Positions 15,576 through 16,616 of a stretch of 16,616 nucleotides of DNA are shown in pieces (the first letter of the stretch is position 1; each line of letters opens with the position of its first letter). The DNA lies in assembly GCA_009936765.1 (NCBI GenBank), contig JAACDL010000113.1, positions 1-16,616 on the forward strand, given 5' to 3'. The notes below the pieces were generated by a model. The model was not told the DNA's origin and did no database searches. It worked only from the letters and a program-made list of their open reading frames with translations. The translations under genes were made by a program, and so were the position numbers. Source of the DNA: Methanobacteriota archaeon. GTDB taxonomy: Archaea; Thermoplasmatota; Poseidoniia; Poseidoniales; Poseidoniaceae.

Positions 15576-15594
15576 CCGAGTTCCGCTAATGTTT

Positions 15595-15608
15595 TCGAAC
15601 TATAATAT
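15595..15608 (+). promoter_or_regulatory. TATA-box promoter of the 23S rRNA gene
   Basis: TCGAAC (possible BRE) followed by TATAATAT at 15601-15608 is the best archaeal promoter in the window and lies about 280 bases before mature 23S. Transcription would be expected to start about 25 bases downstream, near 15630. It lies 19 bases after the stop of the TPR gene. Confidence 0.6.
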
Positions 15609-15624
15609 GCCTATTTTTGGGCAT
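15607..15624. repeat. Inverted repeat between the rRNA TATA box and the expected start site
   Basis: ATGCCTA (15607-15613) and TGGGCAT (15618-15624) pair over seven bases, with one T-G mismatch or wobble, around a TTTT spacer. In DNA it could be an operator touching the TATA box; in RNA it could end the TPR transcript. The sequence does not decide between these. Confidence 0.5.
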
Positions 15625-15880
15625 CTGGATGGCAGGTGTTAAATGGTAGACTGCGAGCCTATTATTGTGCGGGCACCGACCCTTCTCTACAAAGGCCTAG
15701 TACGATGGCTTGATATAGGGGAGGTAGGTCGGGGGCTTGCTTATGCACTCGGGCATGCCAATATGCCTGGGGAAGTGACTAGAAGGGCCGCCCTGCGGGG
15801 AGACGGTCTTTCCAAGATGTCTAAATTGGCATGACTGGATACCGAAGGGTTACTCGCACAGGTGTGGTACATACACATTC
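15625..15880 (+). other. Pre-23S rRNA leader
   Basis: This is about 255 bases between the promoter and mature 23S. I see no protein gene, tRNA or 16S here. Several short hairpins can be drawn: CCGACC (about 15677) with GGTCGG (about 15728); CGGGCAT with ATGCCTG around 15752-15770; and AAGGGCCG with CGGTCTTT around 15783-15812, which encloses CCGC/GCGG. A 63-codon open frame at 15643-15834 is most likely chance. The leader should contain the 5' side of the processing stem whose 3' side lies beyond the window. Confidence 0.6.
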
Positions 15881-16616
15881 TGTTGCTACAACCCATCTGG
15901 GGGATCGCTCGGCTCGAGAACCGAAGAAGGTCGTGACAAGCTGCGATAAGCTGCGGGGAGACGCATGAGTGTCTAGGATCCGCAGATAGCTGAATGGGAC
16001 TTCCTATCCCTTAGGGGATAATCGCAATAGCGATAGGGAACCCCCCGAATTGAAGCATCTTAGTAGGGGGAGGAAAAGAAATCAAAGAGACTCCGTGAGT
16101 AGTGGCGAACGAAAACGGATCAGGACAAACCGAATCTCGACTGGAAACTGAGAGACATGTGGTGCGACCATTTATCGCCTAAATTACCGAAATAGAAGTC
16201 GTCTGGAATGACACAGCCATAGAGGGTGAAAGTCCCGTATATGTAGGTAACATGGCCACGTAATGAGTCAGGAGTAGCATGCGTTGGATATCGCGTGTGA
16301 AGACGGGAGGCAGGAACTTCCAATCCTAAGTATATCTCGAGACCGATAGTTTACAAGTAACGTGAGTGAAAGCTGAAAAGAATCCTTAGCGGGATGTGAA
16401 AAGAACGTGAAACCAGATGGGTACAGGCTGTATAGGCGTGAAAGCGATGATATGAGCAGCGTCTATACGTGCGTTTCGAAAAATGCCCCAGGGAGTCTTG
16501 ATCATTGGCAAGGTTAAGGAGTTGATCTCCGTAGCCGAAGGGAAACCGACAAGTCCGCAGCAGTTTACTGTGAGGGACGAAGTGTGCTCGCTTGGAGTCA
16601 ATGGTGGAGGACCTGA
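15880..16616 (+). rRNA. 23S ribosomal RNA, 5' part (domain I and start of domain II)
   Basis: The plus strand carries universal large-subunit rRNA motifs in the right order: GCTGCGATAAGC near the 5' end, GCTGAATGGGACTTCC, TGAAGCATCTTAGTAGGGGG, AGGAAAAGAAATCAA, GTGAGTAGTGGCGAACGAAA, GACCGATAGTTTACAAGTAA, CGTGAGTGAAAGCTGAAAAG and AACGTGAAACCAGATGGGTA. The mature 5' end is estimated at 15880-15884 from likeness to archaeal 23S starts (GGATCGCTCGGCTC region). The gene runs off the end of the window. The 5 kb upstream on the same strand are protein genes, so no 16S or tRNA-Ala precedes it closely. No intron is visible in this part. Confidence 0.95.

Noticed and set aside
15643..15834. A 63-codon open frame upstream of 23S rRNA
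   Set aside because: It lies in the pre-rRNA leader after a strong promoter, covers several hairpins, and resembles no protein I recognise.
15640..15880. Possible tRNA or 5S rRNA in the 23S leader
   Set aside because: No T-loop, anticodon-stem layout or 5S core motif could be found on either strand.
16120..16601. Two minus-strand open frames inside 23S rRNA
   Set aside because: They are antisense to conserved rRNA sequence and are chance frames.
1..16616. CRISPR array, insertion sequence, integrase or toxin-antitoxin module
   Set aside because: No regularly spaced repeats, transposase motifs or paired small toxin-like genes are visible; all sizeable frames are explained by the genes listed.

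Overview
The window reads as a piece of an archaeal chromosome, most likely a planktonic euryarchaeon of the Thermoplasmata / Marine Group II (Poseidoniales) kind. Direct support for Archaea comes from four items: an archaeal-type phosphorylating GAPDH, an archaeal/eukaryal-type PheRS beta chain of 555 residues, the RNase P protein Rpp21/Rnp4 next to a YhbY-type RNA-binding protein, and a 23S rRNA preceded by a TATA-box promoter. The narrower placement is inference. It rests on the large secreted subtilases and fasciclin/cupredoxin proteins, the PGF-like C-terminal anchor, and a 23S gene with no 16S in front of it, as is known from Thermoplasma and its relatives.

Layout: (1) 1-2038, plus strand: the end of a secreted FAS1-FAS1-cupredoxin surface protein, overlapped by a second membrane-anchored extracellular protein of unknown function with a HmuY-like stretch. 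(2) 5246-2039, minus strand: a two-gene operon with a glutamate-synthase-related GXGXG protein followed 4 nt later by pheT. pheT converges on the surface genes with abutting stop codons. (3) 5247-5328: a short divergent promoter region with a duplicated GC-rich octamer. (4) 5329-15575, plus strand: gap (GAPDH), a 1589-residue membrane-anchored Kp43-like subtilase, adk with a zinc LID, rnp4, yhbY, a P-protein/ArsB-NhaD-type ion transporter and a zinc-ribbon/acidic/TPR protein. From adk to yhbY the spacings are 1-26 nt and suggest one transcript. (5) 15576-15880: the rRNA promoter and a structured leader. (6) about 15880 to the window end: the 5' part of 23S rRNA.

The housekeeping part covers central carbon metabolism (GAPDH), adenylate balance (Adk), tRNA charging (PheT), tRNA 5' maturation (Rnp4), probable ribosome assembly (YhbY) and the ribosome itself (23S). 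The accessory part is the cell-surface set: a copper-site surface protein with its overlapping partner, and a large ectoprotease with a cytoplasmic proline-rich tail. I did not find a clearly new defence or mobile system. The least explained items are the overlapping FAS1-cupredoxin / HmuY-like pair, the rearranged GXGXG protein, the subtilase with Asp where the oxyanion Asn is expected, and the small palindromes at promoters and gene ends.
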